Source: Periplaneta americana
Taxonomy: Eukaryota > Arthropoda > Insecta > Blattodea > Blattidae
Length of the DNA: 64,000 nucleotides
Assembly: GCF_040183065.1 (NCBI RefSeq)
Contig: NC_091119.1
Coordinates: 63,722,392 to 63,786,391, forward strand
Direction of reading: 5' to 3'
The position numbers and the translations under genes were made by a program. A model generated the notes under the pieces. The model had not been told where the DNA came from. It saw only the letters and a program-made list of their open reading frames with translations, and ran no database searches. Positions within the stretch are counted from its first letter, which is position 1; every line of letters starts with the position of its first letter. This document shows, piece after piece, positions 1-10,761 of this stretch.

Positions 1-64
1 GCATGAGTGACTGAAATTTGATTGAACAGTGAAGTTCATTCTTGTAGTTTTTATGTATTTCTAT

Positions 65-590
65 ATACTACTACTACGATGGCATCACAGCCCAAAGTCG
101 AGCCTTAGCCTCCTTAATTTTCTTCCTCTAATTGCTCCTGTCCTGTGCTAATCTCCTCCAGGCAGTCGTTCGGAGACAGTTCTGAGAATCGATCATTACC
201 GCATCTATCCACCTATTTTTTAGGTCTTCCAATTGGTCTTTTACCATGTATTTTCCCTTCTAAGATCTTCTTTGGTATTCTGTTTCCTTCCATCCAATAG
301 ACATGTCCAGCCCATTCAAGCCTCCTTAATTTGATGAAAGTAACAATATCGAAACTTCTGTATAATTTATATAGCTCGTTATTATAACATATTCTCCATT
401 GCATATTTTCTTGCACTTGTCCAAAAATTCTTCTGAATATTTTGCGCTCAAATATACCTAGTTTAGCTTCTGTCTCCTTAGATAATGTCAAAGTTTCACT
501 TGCATAACAGCGAATACTTCTAATAATTGTTTTGTATATTTTAAGTTTTGTTTCCTTGTGCACACAGATTTCAGTATTCCATTTAATGTA
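65..590 (-). mobile_element. Non-LTR retrotransposon (LINE) 3' fragment, C-terminal RT-adjacent region
   Basis: Minus-strand reading frame, open from 605 to 213 and continuing past a stop to about 65. It resembles the region after the reverse transcriptase of insect LINEs: a KLKIYKTIIRSIRCYASETL segment (the usual 'YK.... YG.ETW' block), then FERKIFRRIFG, RLEWAGHVYWMEG and GKRPIGRPKK. No YADD catalytic block is present, so it is a 5'-truncated copy. It differs from LINE family A elsewhere in the window (FGAKRDEVTGEW, RLRWAGHVARMGES) and so represents another subfamily. It is not a host gene. Confidence 0.75.
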
Positions 591-609
591 TATTTCTATA
601 TACACACAT

Positions 610-1190
610 TATAATAATTTAGGAATTAGGTATCAAAACTTGGAGCATATTAAATATTTGACTTCACTTTAATTGTCTGAAATTGAAACTTTGCCTCAAT
701 GTATGAATTTGTATTTGCAAGATGTTTAGGGGTTGGTGTCCTCATTTTTATGTAACCCTAGTAATTTAATATTATAGGCCTAGCCATGATATCAGCAGTA
801 TATGCAGTATGACTTCTGTACAGAGGTTAGCAACTTAATTATATTTATTAGGTTCTATGAGAGCTGTCAATCGACTAGAAAGTTTGATTGGTTAACTGAA
901 TGCATTTCATCAATTAATCGACCAGTTAATCGGATTTTAAACAGTGTAAGTTTGAACAAAAACACCTAATATCACTTTGTAATAATTTCATAGCAGTATG
1001 CTATAAAGAAAAACACAGTTCTTCACAGATATTTTTAATTTCATTCATGTATATCGCAAATAATTATTAAGAAGGAATTGGCACTGATGATGTATACCGA
1101 AAAAACAAAAGGTTTCAGTTTATACTTATTTAAAGGCTCATCTTTTTGCTCCAGGTAAACACGTCAATATATTGAATAATTTCGAGGGAA
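610..1190. other. AT-rich stretch without a recognisable gene
   Basis: No coding potential or splice structure is seen. Around 859-935 the sequence contains repeated 'aatcgac/ttaatcg' motifs reminiscent of a hAT subterminal region (gagctgtcaatcgacta), but no partner end or TSD could be found. It is left unclassified. Confidence 0.3.
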
Positions 1191-1195
1191 AAATT

Positions 1196-1285
1196 GTTCC
1201 GGGACTGGGTATCGAACCCGGGACCTTTGGTTTTAACGTACCAACGCTCTACCAACTGAGCTACCCGGGAACTTACGAGACTCCG
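1196..1285 (-). mobile_element. tRNA-derived SINE head
   Basis: Read on the minus strand this folds approximately as a tRNA: an A-box-like TAGCTCAGTTGGTAGAG, a TTGGT/ACCAA anticodon stem with an enlarged loop, and a B-box GGTTCGATACC. The acceptor and T stems carry mismatches (one C-C, one C-A), and the anticodon loop is 8 nt rather than 7. A SINE head is therefore more likely than a functional tRNA gene. The body probably runs toward lower coordinates. Confidence 0.6.
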
Positions 1286-1289
1286 ATCC

Positions 1290-1895
1290 AATTTTTCCCT
1301 CTATATCCACAGACCTCAAAGTGGGCTGAGAACCGTCAAGCAACCAACATTGAGTGCACATTAACTCTGTGTGACTTAAATTGTGGTTTTCTGTTAATGA
1401 ACAGTGACGTGTATTATGCAAATCAAGCTTTCAGGTATAACTCCCTGTAAAGTTGATTTGAATAATTTCAGTTTATGCAATTTATTGCATTTCGGAAAAA
1501 AATTCAGAGAGCTACAGTGCTTTCAAGTACCGGCATTTGTAGAGTTCTCGGTTCTAGCACACGTTTCTTCCTCATATCAGGTTCAGAGAAAACTACAATC
1601 TCATTTTTTAGAGAAATAATTCTGCTTCAAGCACAAAAATTCTGCGTCAAAAGAAGTGCTTAGAATTAAGATTAAAACTGGTGACTCTATAAGACATATT
1701 TTACTAAATAACACTGTAATTATAATCTAGAACATAAGATGTTATTGTAAATGGGGTAATTTTTCTTTTTAATAACAATTAGATTTAAATACTAACTGTA
1801 TGAGCCACTCAGACGAGTGGCGACACAAGCATTTATTCAGCCTTTTGGTCTCACCACAGGAAGGTAATCTAACAAAATATTGAAAAACAATGCTA
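1290..1895. other. No gene seen; possible decayed repeat
   Basis: Short chance reading frames only. No domain, TSD or repeat structure could be supported. Confidence 0.3.
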
Positions 1896-1899
1896 TATC

Positions 1900-3330
1900 A
1901 CAAGGATCAAGACAGTGATCACAAGACAGTGGTGCTTGGTTCATGTCTTGGTCATTGTTGTGATTCTTGTTATGAGCCTTATCGTGGTCCTTGGCATGGT
2001 CCTTACCTTTATCCTTCTAAATGATCTTTATCATGATCCTTGTTTTTGTCATGGTCCTTATCGCGATTTTTGTTATCTTTGTTGTGGCTTTTATCATGGT
2101 ACTTTTTAGTCATGGTCCTTGTTGCCTTTGCCATGCATAGTCGTGATACTTATTATTGCCCTTGTCTTTGTCCATGTCGTGGTCCTTATGTTTTTCATGG
2201 TCCTTATTGTGGTTGTGACCTATATCGTGGTTTTTATCATATTTCTTATTGTGCTGCTTGTCGGGGCCATTATCGTTCCAGCCATTGTCCTTGTCTTTCT
2301 TTGTTCTTATCATCATGGTCCTTACTCTCTTTGTTGTGGTCTTTGTGGTTCTTATTGTTCTTTCGCATCCATATCATGGACCCTATTCTGACCCTTGTCG
2401 TGAGACTTATTCTGGTATTTGTCTTCTTTGTGGGCCTTGTCCTTGTCATATTCCTTATTTTGGTCATTGTTGTTATTTTAGCCCTTGTCTTTGTAATGCT
2501 CCTTATCATGATTCTTGATGTTTTTCATGTGGTCCTTATTGTTCCCTTATTCTTTGTCATGTGCCTTATCATAGTATTTGTTGTCCTTGCCATGGTCCTT
2601 ATCATAACCTTTGTCCTTATCATTGTCCTTGTAATCCTTATTGTGGCTATGTCGTGGTTCTTATCATGATCCATGTTGTGGTCCTTTTCGTGATTCTTGT
2701 CACTCTGCTTTTGTGGTCCATGTCATGATCCTAATCATGGTCCTTGTCTTTGTCATGACTCTTATCGAGGTCTTTGTCTTTATTATGGTGCTTATCTTGG
2801 TTCTTGTCTTTGTCATGTGCCTCTCTGTGATTCTTGTCTTTGTTGCTTATGTGATTCTTATCGTGGTACATGTCGTGATCCATGTGTTCCTAATGATGAT
2901 CCTTGTTTCTGTCCTTGTTCTTGTAGTGGTTCTTAGAATGTTATTGTCATTATCGTGGTCTTTGTTTAGTCCATTCGTAGTTCTGGTCCTTATCATGGTC
3001 TAAGTCTTGGTTCTTGTCTTGATCCTTATTGTGGTCATTGTCTTGATCTTTATTGTGGTCATTGTTGTGGTCTAAGCTGTGGTTCTTATGATGGTGTTTG
3101 TCGTGGCCCATATCGTGATCCTTACCATGGTGCTTGTCATGGTCTATGTTGTGATTCTTATCGTGGTCCTTATGATATTTGTCTTTATCATGGTCCTTAA
3201 CATGGTTCTTGTTGTCTTTCTCATAATCCATTTCGTGGTCCTGGTTCTTGTCGTGATCCTTATCATGTCCTTGTCTTTATACTTTTCATGGTCTTTGTTA
3301 CCTTTCTTATGGTCCTCGTGTTTGTTATTG
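1900..3330 (-). repeat. Degenerate short-period tandem repeat with Asp/His/Lys-rich minus-strand frames
   Basis: About 1.4 kb built from diverged 6-bp-multiple units of the type ctt-atc-atg-gtc-ctt-gtc on the plus strand. On the minus strand, frames at 2316-2110 and 3231-2950, which are in the same phase, read almost entirely as D, H, K and N (for example KDHDKDKYHKDHDKNH). On the plus strand the same DNA reads as V/I/L/F-rich pseudo-membrane peptides. Stops and phase shifts break the minus frame between 2317 and 2949. No promoter, signal peptide or flanking exon is evident. It is either a decayed coding repeat of a metal-binding-like low-complexity protein or a non-coding cryptic satellite. 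I favour the repeat. Confidence 0.6.
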
Positions 3331-3339
3331 CTCTACATT

Positions 3340-3930
3340 TGCCATTTCATAAGAACATTATTTTTCCTCTTTGTCACTTTTTGCCAAATGGTTCCCTCCA
3401 TACTTTCATAGAAGATTAAAGATCACAAAAGTAATCACCTATATCAAAAATGAACATATAACTGATATAATTTTGACTGGTGTGTACTTTGGAATAAGGT
3501 GAAAATAAGCATGCATGGTCAGATAGATGTCTTCCTGCAATGTTACATTGATAATGTGTGAACTACACTATAGAACTTAGACTTTTGCATCACTAAGAGT
3601 CATCTCATTCTTTTTTTGGGGACATCTATTATCACTTAACGATGTGTGTCAGAAGCAAATTCTTTTCCCCCTCCATTGCATCCTTTGCTGACATATTACA
3701 CTAATCAGACATCCAGAAATTTTTCCTTGAAAGAAATCGTTCCTGTGTTCGTCCATGGTCTGGAAATTAACTTAAGTTTAGGTTTAAGACTCTCCTGGCA
3801 CCACATTTCACAGTCATACTATCAAAAGGGCAGCATAACTCTGCCTTCCAGATGCCCCAACCTCTGAAATGGATTATACATAAGCCATTTCCAGGAGAGA
3901 TTCCTGTTCTCTTCTAAGATCCTAATAGTA
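3340..3930. repeat. Non-coding, with a short interspersed repeat at about 3645-3720
   Basis: The stretch around 3650-3715 (cccctccattgca ... attacactaatcagac) recurs in diverged form at 8330-8395, so both belong to one dispersed repeat family. No coding capacity is seen and element ends were not determined. Confidence 0.45.
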
Positions 3931-4600
3931 CATTATGCAACGAGCCTATAATGGTAGTAATTAAGACGCGAGTATGTTTATGAAACGAGCGCAAGTGAGT
4001 TTCATAATTTTCATACGAGCTTCTTAATTACCATTATAGGCAAGTTTCATACGACTTTTTATGCTCGACAATATTTCTAACTTGAAATTATTCATAAGTA
4101 TTCATGTTATTCTAATCTGATTGGGGAGCGGAACTGACCTTGTGCAATATCTCGTAAATTGAGAGATGTGCGCAAACGCGAAAGTATTGATTTTTTCCGA
4201 GAAATAAATGTCATTGACCTTGATATAATCTAGAGAGTAAAATAAACATTAATCTTGATATAACCTTGAAATTGACTTAAACATTGAAAAACGAGATGAC
4301 AAATTGAATTTATTTGAATATTATTTACAATTAACGCTAATTATTATAGTAACAGAACATAACCTTCTGCAACAGTATTGGATTTCCAGCCTCCATGACG
4401 TGTCGCTAGTTGTCTTTCAATTGCATATCCGAGAATAATTGATACTTGCGCTTTCATATTGCTACAATGGTGTTTTCTGATTGGTGGACCACCTGAACTT
4501 TAATGAATAGGTGTACTTTATTGAGGTCCATTAAAGGGCTGCTACCAGGTGTATAATTACTACATTTCGGCATGGTCGAGCATAAAATACTTAAAATCAC
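3930..4600. mobile_element. MITE-like element with internal inverted repeats
   Basis: Three layers of dyad symmetry are visible. A left hairpin pairs gcctataatgg (from 3944) with ccattataggc (to 4041), together with gcgagtatg/catacgagc. Inside it, tgaaac and gtttca (3980-4003) pair. The 13-mer ttttatgctcgac near 4058 is exactly inverted as gtcgagcataaaa near 4575. No transposase frame is present. The structure fits a non-autonomous DNA transposon, but no TSD could be fixed. Confidence 0.5.
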
Positions 4601-6070
4601 ATTTGTCCCCTTCTAAGATATTACACCTGTAATGAAATCAAATTTGCATAATTAAATTCAGGTACGTAAGTTTAGTTTTCTATATAATAAATTCTAACAT
4701 TGCTATCCTCTTCTGACGTGCCTATCAATACCTGAAAAATTATGTTAAAGTTTATTTTAATATTTTAGAATGCAGGCTATTTCGGATGCCTAAATGAGCC
4801 CTTTTTATAGTTTAAATATCCAAGATTTACTCATAACCATGGATAAAATCATTTGAATAACTTTGACGCTATGAGCATGGACAGATGGGCAGACAGAATG
4901 GTGAAAATGCGTTTAGTGATTATGTATTATTACTAATTAATATTATTATTATTTACCAATAATGTTACATTTTATAATTGTAGATCTAATATTAACGTAT
5001 GTGATTATTAATAATATCATATTACTTTAATTTTTTTAACACTACACAGTACCACATAGTGAATCATAGAACATTCTGATGGATGATGCTTATTGTCAGT
5101 ACAATGAAGAAACATCAGGAACACCCTGGAAAGTCACTCCACAGTCACATACAGTGTCTCCCCCCCCCTTTTTTTTTTCCAGCAACCCACAGTGACAAGC
5201 AGGTAGTTGGAAGCAAGCATCTTACATCATGTTCAAATTCGCCTCAAGTCAAAACGTTGTATAAACATGATATAAAAGAGAAAATTAATAATTCATTTAT
5301 CCACATACAAATAAGAAAAATATTTCCTTTAAAAATAAGAGAGGATGCAATGCTTCCACCACATATGAGGATGTATGCCTTTAAATATACTTAAAATTAT
5401 TAAAGTATCGCATAAACTATTACCAGAATTTAATGTACAAAATAAACAAGAAGAAAATATAGATTTTAAAATGTAAAATTACAACAAGAAAAATTCTAGT
5501 TACCAATTCAGGCACGAACTCTACTGTTTAAGTTTCTTTATTACAATATAATATGATTTCAAGCATTGTCATAAACCTGCTTGCTCTGTAAAAATTTAAG
5601 AAGAATTGTGTAACAAATATTTTATTTTCTTTATATTTACATTCTACAGTTACCAGAAATTACTAATGCCAATTTATGTCACCAATACATGCACCAAGAT
5701 GTAAAACTGTTAAACAGATAAGAATTACAAATCCTACCGTTGGATTTTGTGGTACGGCCAATTACTTGGAATAGACACCCTACCCATAAATTACGTAATT
5801 CTGGACTAATGTTTATTAGTAACGTATTTATCAACACTTGCATATGTTTTATTACATATGCCATAAATCTGTGTTATAATTAAGTGACTTCAAAATGGAT
5901 GAAATAATCTTAAATGTCATCAAATCAATAATGTGATAAAAATTAATTTAAACATTTCTTGATTATCTATTTTCTTCAGCTTCAAAAACATGGTGCAATA
6001 TTGGTAATTTCTGCCACAAGCATTTTTATGCATATTCATGCACTTCCTAACAAATATTTTACACTGAGTT
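4600..6070. other. AT-rich intergenic DNA; 3' flank of NDUFB3 at its right end
   Basis: No gene seen. The last 250 bp (5812-6073) should carry the NDUFB3 3'UTR. Minus-strand AATAAA hexamers occur at 5817-5812 and 5853-5848 and are plausible polyadenylation signals, about 220-260 bp past the stop codon. Confidence 0.4.
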
Positions 6071-6073
6071 CTA

Positions 6074-6484
6074 TTAATGGTGTCCACTTCCATGGCCATG
6101 ACCATTGCCACTTTCGAACATTTTCTCCCAGGCCTTCTCCACTGCAATAGTTGCTAAAAATGCAAGGAATCCCCACTGTATTCCACGGACAAAGGCTAGT
6201 CGTGCTCTGTATCCTTCAGTCTTGAAAGCAGGTTGGAATCGCCAAGCTTCATTCCTAGGAAAACGAAATTACATCCAATTTTCAGCACACCCATGCATAA
6301 ACAATACAATATTGAATACTAATTTTAGTTTCATTTTACAGGTAACTAACCGCAGCCAAGGATCTTTCAATCCTTTTTTTGCTAATGCTTGTTGTACTTT
6401 CAGTAATTTTGGACAGTCTTCTACTTTGTAAATCTTATAATCTGGTACTTCGTATTTGTGGTGATGGCCATGGTCACCTCCCAT
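6074..6484 (-). CDS. NDUFB3: NADH dehydrogenase (ubiquinone) 1 beta subcomplex subunit 3 (complex I B12 subunit)
   Basis: Accessory subunit of mitochondrial respiratory complex I, anchored in the inner membrane in the beta (distal) membrane arm. Two coding exons: 6484-6351 (ATG at 6484, 44 codons plus 2 nt) and 6254-6074 (stop TAA at 6076-6074), total 104 aa. The intron, 6350-6255 (96 bp, phase 2), starts gttag and ends cctag. Exon 1 has the family's His-rich N-terminus (MGGDHGHHHKYEVPDY) and KKGLKDPWLR. Exon 2 continues NEAWRFQPAF, has a single hydrophobic segment (GIQWGFLAFLATIAVE) and ends in a His/Gly-rich tail. The split R-N-E-A-W-R junction reproduces the conserved block of animal NDUFB3. 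Length is close to that of the human protein. An AG acceptor lies 5 nt upstream of the ATG, so a non-coding first exon exists further upstream on the minus strand. No disabling change is seen. Confidence 0.93.
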
Positions 6485-6492
6485 TTTATCTG
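6485..6492 (-). promoter_or_regulatory. NDUFB3: Splice acceptor in the NDUFB3 5'UTR
   Basis: On the minus strand, attaaatttcag immediately precedes ATAAA-ATG, a pyrimidine-containing acceptor just 5 nt before the start codon. It implies a 5'UTR intron. The matching first exon and donor could not be located with certainty. They may lie several kb upstream, beyond the repeats at 6.6-7.4 kb. Confidence 0.6.
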
Positions 6493-6559
6493 AAATTTAA
6501 TAACATTACATAATTACTTAAATGAACCATTAGTTAGTGCATGGTTCTTGGGTCTAGCC

Positions 6560-6870
6560 ATGAAGAAAAGGTTAAAAAAATTTTTCAAAATTTATATACA
6601 TAATGATCCTTGCCCATAATTTTAACCCAGTGACGGGATTATTTCTGGAGTTCGAACCTTGTAAAATTATAATTAATATGGATATCAAGGAGTTGTTAAA
6701 AATTGCAAAATTTGTATACTTAATGATCCTTGTCCTTATAGTAACAAACCATAATTTTAACCCAGTGAGGACATTTCCTGAATTCAAGTCCTGTGAAGTT
6801 ATAAGTAATTTGCATGGTTATGTAGGCATTGTTAAAAAAAAAAGTCAACATTTTTATATACACAATGATT
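6560..6870 (+). repeat. Tandem repeat of about 118-148 bp, two to three diverged copies
   Basis: Unit starts at about 6601 and 6719 share taatgatcctt..., cataattttaacccagtga and ...gttaaaaa...caaaatttgtatac. A partial unit precedes them at 6570-6600, and the tail of the second unit (tttatatacacaatgattcg) begins a third. It is non-coding, within the presumed 5' intron of NDUFB3. Confidence 0.65.
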
Positions 6871-7170
6871 CGTGTTGTGGTTGTATAAAATTTTCCATCA
6901 TTATTGTCTCAGATTTTAGAAATTAACAAACTTTTATGAACTAATAAACCGCTCCTGTCATTTATATTCACCTGGTATTGTGTATTTCTATTTTTAATCG
7001 AAGGTTTTTTTAATTGTCAGTTTTATTTTTTTAAATACCAGGCCTGTTTTGCCTTTGAAAACTCTACCCATATGGAGTGATTTAGAAATTGTGGATAAAT
7101 GGTCTTCAGCTTAATAATCGGATAGATAATGAAAACTTTTGAATACCGCGTAAATACCTACGTAGTGGCA

Positions 7171-7335
7171 AAAAAAAAAAAAAAAAAAAAAAAAACCGAA
7201 CCGACCCTTGTAGCTGATTTCAGAGCCATGTTCACTACAGAGCACGACAGACTAGTAACCAAGACTTTCGTTGTTCGAATCCTGCCTGGGAAGGAAACTT
7301 CTTTTTTGTTCCTTATTCAAATTTATTCCCAATAC
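7171..7335 (+). mobile_element. Probable tRNA-related SINE preceded by a poly(A) tract
   Basis: A run of A at 7171-7194 precedes a segment with a B-box-like GTTCGAATCCTGCC at about 7274. The upstream A-box region is degenerate. There is no open frame of interest. The identification rests on the B-box and on the similar layout of other SINEs in this window. Confidence 0.4.
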
Positions 7336-7339
7336 TTTT

Positions 7340-9365
7340 CGATTGCCGCGATATTATACTACTTAATTAACTTATTATTCCCAGAACATGAATTTTACCA
7401 GCAAAGACTGTGCAAATTAAAAATATGTTTTTATTGATGGTACAAGGGTAGATAAATAAGTACATAAAAGAGTGATGTTCATTGCATCAAAAGTAAATAA
7501 TTCAATAATGCATTAACGACATATGTACTGACGCGATATTTTGAAGTCGTTTTGCATAAAGGTATTTCCATTCTTCAAATTTCACTAGATACTCTCAATG
7601 AAGATGATATAGAAAAAAAATCCTTAAAACAAATCCAAAATTTAAGGAACTTTCAAAACTAGTTTCTTTTGTTTTATCAATGCTTGTTTTCAGTGCTTAC
7701 ACCTAATGTGAGGGGGTTTTCAGTCTTAGTCCATAGACAAGTTAAAGAGACTTAGTGATAATCAGTTGAAAGCAGAAATGCAGGTGAAAGTAAATTTTAA
7801 CATGGTTATGCTAAGAGTAGACCAGGTCTAACAAACACCAAAGATATATATGTATGTTTAAAAATTCAACTGCAATGTTAGCAGCACTGATGTTATCTAA
7901 AAGTTACCGAAAAAACATATTGATGTTTGTGTGTCAGTACAATATTAACTCTTTTAGAATGCTGATTACTAATTGTGACAGTTAAAAGCTAATAAATTAA
8001 TTTGATCAAAATATTAAATTACAATAGTCATATTAGGCCTACCTAATTTTGATGGGCTGTTCTTTGTTCAAATTATTTCTCTACAAAAACTGCGCAGATT
8101 GCTCTTAAATTGTAGTTTTTAGCTCAAGAACATGTTTTCTCATCTGTCTCATGAGTTGTCCTGGCATTCACCGACCCGAAGTTGGAACCTAGTTCAAACT
8201 AAGACCTACAACTATATGGTTGTTGTTTCGTCAACTGTTCGAAGACGGGTTTGAACTTCATAAGTGACACCAATAAGGCATCACTCATGAGGCAGCTAAG
8301 CCAGGAGATAATGGAGTAGAGTGTCAAGTTCATTTCCTTCTCCATTGCATATATCGCTAACTAGTTACATTTTACACTAATCAGACTTCAGAAGCATACA
8401 AAGAATTGTTTTTCCTCCGACATAACGTCAAGTGAGATATACTGCCTGATAATAGATGTAGGTATACATCAGCCAGAACCTCAATCAGAGAATAACTATA
8501 TGAGTAAGAATCATTATTAGATAACAGACTAGATTTTGAAATTCTTCGTAGCGAGACCCAAGAGCCATATATTAACAGTAATTTTAAAGGTATGTCATAA
8601 CACTTAAATCATTCCCTCGACCAACTCACTTTGTCACATACCTCGGCTTAAAGTCACTTAGACATCCTCTCATTTAACCCATCAACCCATAAAGAATGTA
8701 TGTGACAAGATTAGTTGTGGGGATCATTTCAGTGATATGACATCATACATTTGCATCGAATCTTCAAAATCACCCATATTTCTAAAGGCTTACTATAAAT
8801 CAGTGGTAAAAAACGGAGTCATTTCGTAAAAGATTAGTTATTTTCCCTCGACCAACAATATAATACAAATGAAATAAAAATTAGTATTTTACCGTGTTAG
8901 GCCGATAGTACTTGTTCTTTTTAATGCCAATTTGCTATAATACTTATACATTACCTTATGATTCGTAATATACGTGTGTATAAAATTCGTCCTAGATGTA
9001 AGACAACTCCATGAATAGACGAAGCTACTGTGACCAACATACAAAGACATTATTTGCATTACTGACATACATTAATGTAATGTATGTTAGGTAATATATG
9101 ATTACTGTTAATTAAAAGATTTAATTGACCCTAAATGTTTCATAAAGGCTAAAATTTATTGACTTGCTATTTACAATTTTAGTCCAATTATAAGATATTT
9201 TTTCGTAATGTTTACTATCCTGTGGCACACAAAGATTAAAAGTAGAAAGACTATTCACTATACATTAAGGCAACGACCTAGAAAAACTGGAAACATTTTA
9301 ACATTTATTTTGAACCTTTCTATATTCTAAGACAAGTGTTATAGCGACATTAATTTCGTTATCGT
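7340..9365. repeat. AT-rich non-coding DNA with a dispersed repeat at about 8130-8400
   Basis: 8130-8400 (tgtcctggcattcacc ... caataaggcatcactcatga ... ccaggagataatgg) looks like a dispersed repeat and shares its end with 3650-3715. The rest shows no coding potential, microsatellites or TIRs that I can support. Confidence 0.4.
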
Positions 9366-9401
9366 TTTTCAATGACAATAACTTTTTATTGTCATTGAAA
9401 A
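9366..9401. other. Perfect 16-bp hairpin
   Basis: ttttcaatgacaataa (9366-9381) and its exact reverse complement (9386-9401) are separated by a 4-nt loop. It sits 280 bp upstream of the signal-peptide exon. Function is unknown. It could be a palindromic transposon scar or a transcribed hairpin. Confidence 0.7.
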
Positions 9402-9681
9402 TTAGCATTACAAAAATGATCCAACACTCAGTTACAAGGTATCTTTGAGCGATATTCCTTGGTGACATGCGCATGAACCAAAGATGGTTCAGTCCAGTCC
9501 ATATTTTGGTTTCAGTCAACAAATAGGAGGCATAAGAAGACGGCGTCTCTCGCCGTAGACAGTACGTTCGTTTGTGGTTGTGCATTATAATTAACGTTGT
9601 TTGTAAAAATGACAGTCATTTCGTAGTACGAATTATTTGTGAGCAACAGTGATTCTGTATCGATAGTTTCAGGTTGTAATA

Positions 9682-10137
9682 ATGAGACTGAATTTCGAAT
9701 TGTTATATTTTGTGTTGGCGGCTTTATGTTTCACTACCCTCGATGGGCATGAGGTGGAGGAAACCGTCAGTTCTGGTAAGTAAAATAATAATAATCCATT
9801 TACTTTGTATCAGCATACTTATTGATTGGATTTCTCAGTCATTAAATTGTTTGCACTATGAAATGGGCCAATGATCTTCCGCAATTGTCATTTCTCCCCA
9901 CCCCTAAATTTAGAACACTGTGTAGTTCATTGCAATAACATTCGGCACAAAATCAAATTTTCTCAGATTTTATGAGGCATTGAAATTGAAGAATAGTGGG
10001 TTATTATATGAGTAACATATGATTACATTGTTGCGTTTCTGTTGCCAGAAATTGGCGAAAAAGAAATTACGGAGAGATTATTCGATTTCGTAGTGATGCA
10101 GTGCGGATGTACAAGAACAGATGTATATGTCCTGTAG
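9682..10137 (+). CDS. Signal-peptide first exon of a secreted/ER protein; possible short two-exon gene
   Basis: Exon 1 is 9682-9775: ATG then MRLNFELLYFVLAALCFTTL-DGHEVEETVSS, a clear signal peptide with hydrophobic core and probable cleavage near DGHE, ending in a consensus donor (ctg|gtaagt, phase 1). A good acceptor, tttctgttgccag, lies at 10048. Joining to 10049 keeps the frame open for 29 more codons (EIGEKEITERLFDFVVMQCGC...) to TAG at 10135-10137, giving 60 aa. That second exon is uncertain because I recognise no domain in it. The acidic EVEETV after the signal peptide loosely recalls endoplasmin-type N-termini. The true downstream exons could lie beyond the window. A short upstream ATG (9609, 5 codons) is present in the leader. 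Confidence 0.5.
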
Positions 10138-10139
10138 GC

Positions 10140-10760
10140 GCGGTGGAGCATTGCGTATAAAGTGAGAGTGACAGAGGGTCAATTTAAGAGGGATCCCCCA
10201 ATTACAGTGTTGTCAAGTTTCCTGACGACCTTGACGTGATGTTTAATATTGTCCAAAAAACTGCTACAACAAGGTTGCTACCGTGAGATAGCAGATGAGA
10301 CGACACAGCCTCTTGTCTGGAGCTGCCATCTTAGGTTTCTATTATGTTCAGTTCAGAGACAAAGACCTACAGGGTGCTCCTCATAGTGTCAAATACCGAC
10401 ATACTATCGTTTATCTTAACCGTATTGCAGCAATGTCAGCGGATTTTAATTTCCATTACGATGAGTCGTGGTCAAAAGGTGACCAAACCATTATAAAATA
10501 ATGCTGCAGTACGCAAGAACAAAGGCGATGTGAAAGCGAAGGCACAGTCGTGAGGTTCGCATTGAGGGTCAAGGAGACAGTTGACTGCGAGAGAGTTCAC
10601 TTCTACCGCAGGAAATCTAAACTAACCGTTGCGACCATTTTAAAGAAAAACACTGTTCGTAGTAGGTGATATGATGATATGGCAGCAATGGAGTAATGAA
10701 AATGGGAATAACAAATGGATCTAATTACTTGAAAAAAAAAAGCTTTGTCCATCATAATTG
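10140..10760. other. No recognisable gene
   Basis: Moderately GC-richer than its neighbours. It contains a 68-codon frame at 10295-10501 with no domain that I recognise. It could be a 3'UTR or decayed repeat. Confidence 0.3.
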
Positions 10761-10761
10761 T

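Noticed and set aside
859-935. Complete hAT or Tigger element
   Set aside because: Only one end-like motif is visible. No inverted partner or target duplication was found.
1196-1285. Functional tRNA gene
   Set aside because: Stem mismatches and an 8-nt anticodon loop, and several similar tRNA-like heads in the window have SINE bodies and TSDs.
1915-3411. Plus-strand V/I/L/F-rich frames that look like multi-pass membrane proteins
   Set aside because: They are the complement of the Asp/His/Lys repeat and all six frames are biased by the same short-period repeat. No start context, splicing or conserved domain.
9298-9585. 95-codon minus-strand frame upstream of the signal-peptide exon
   Set aside because: It overlaps a hairpin and the likely promoter, and has no recognisable domain or splice context.
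10295-10501. 68-codon plus-strand frame as an exon of the 9.7-kb gene
   Set aside because: No acceptor in the correct phase and no recognisable domain. Could be chance.
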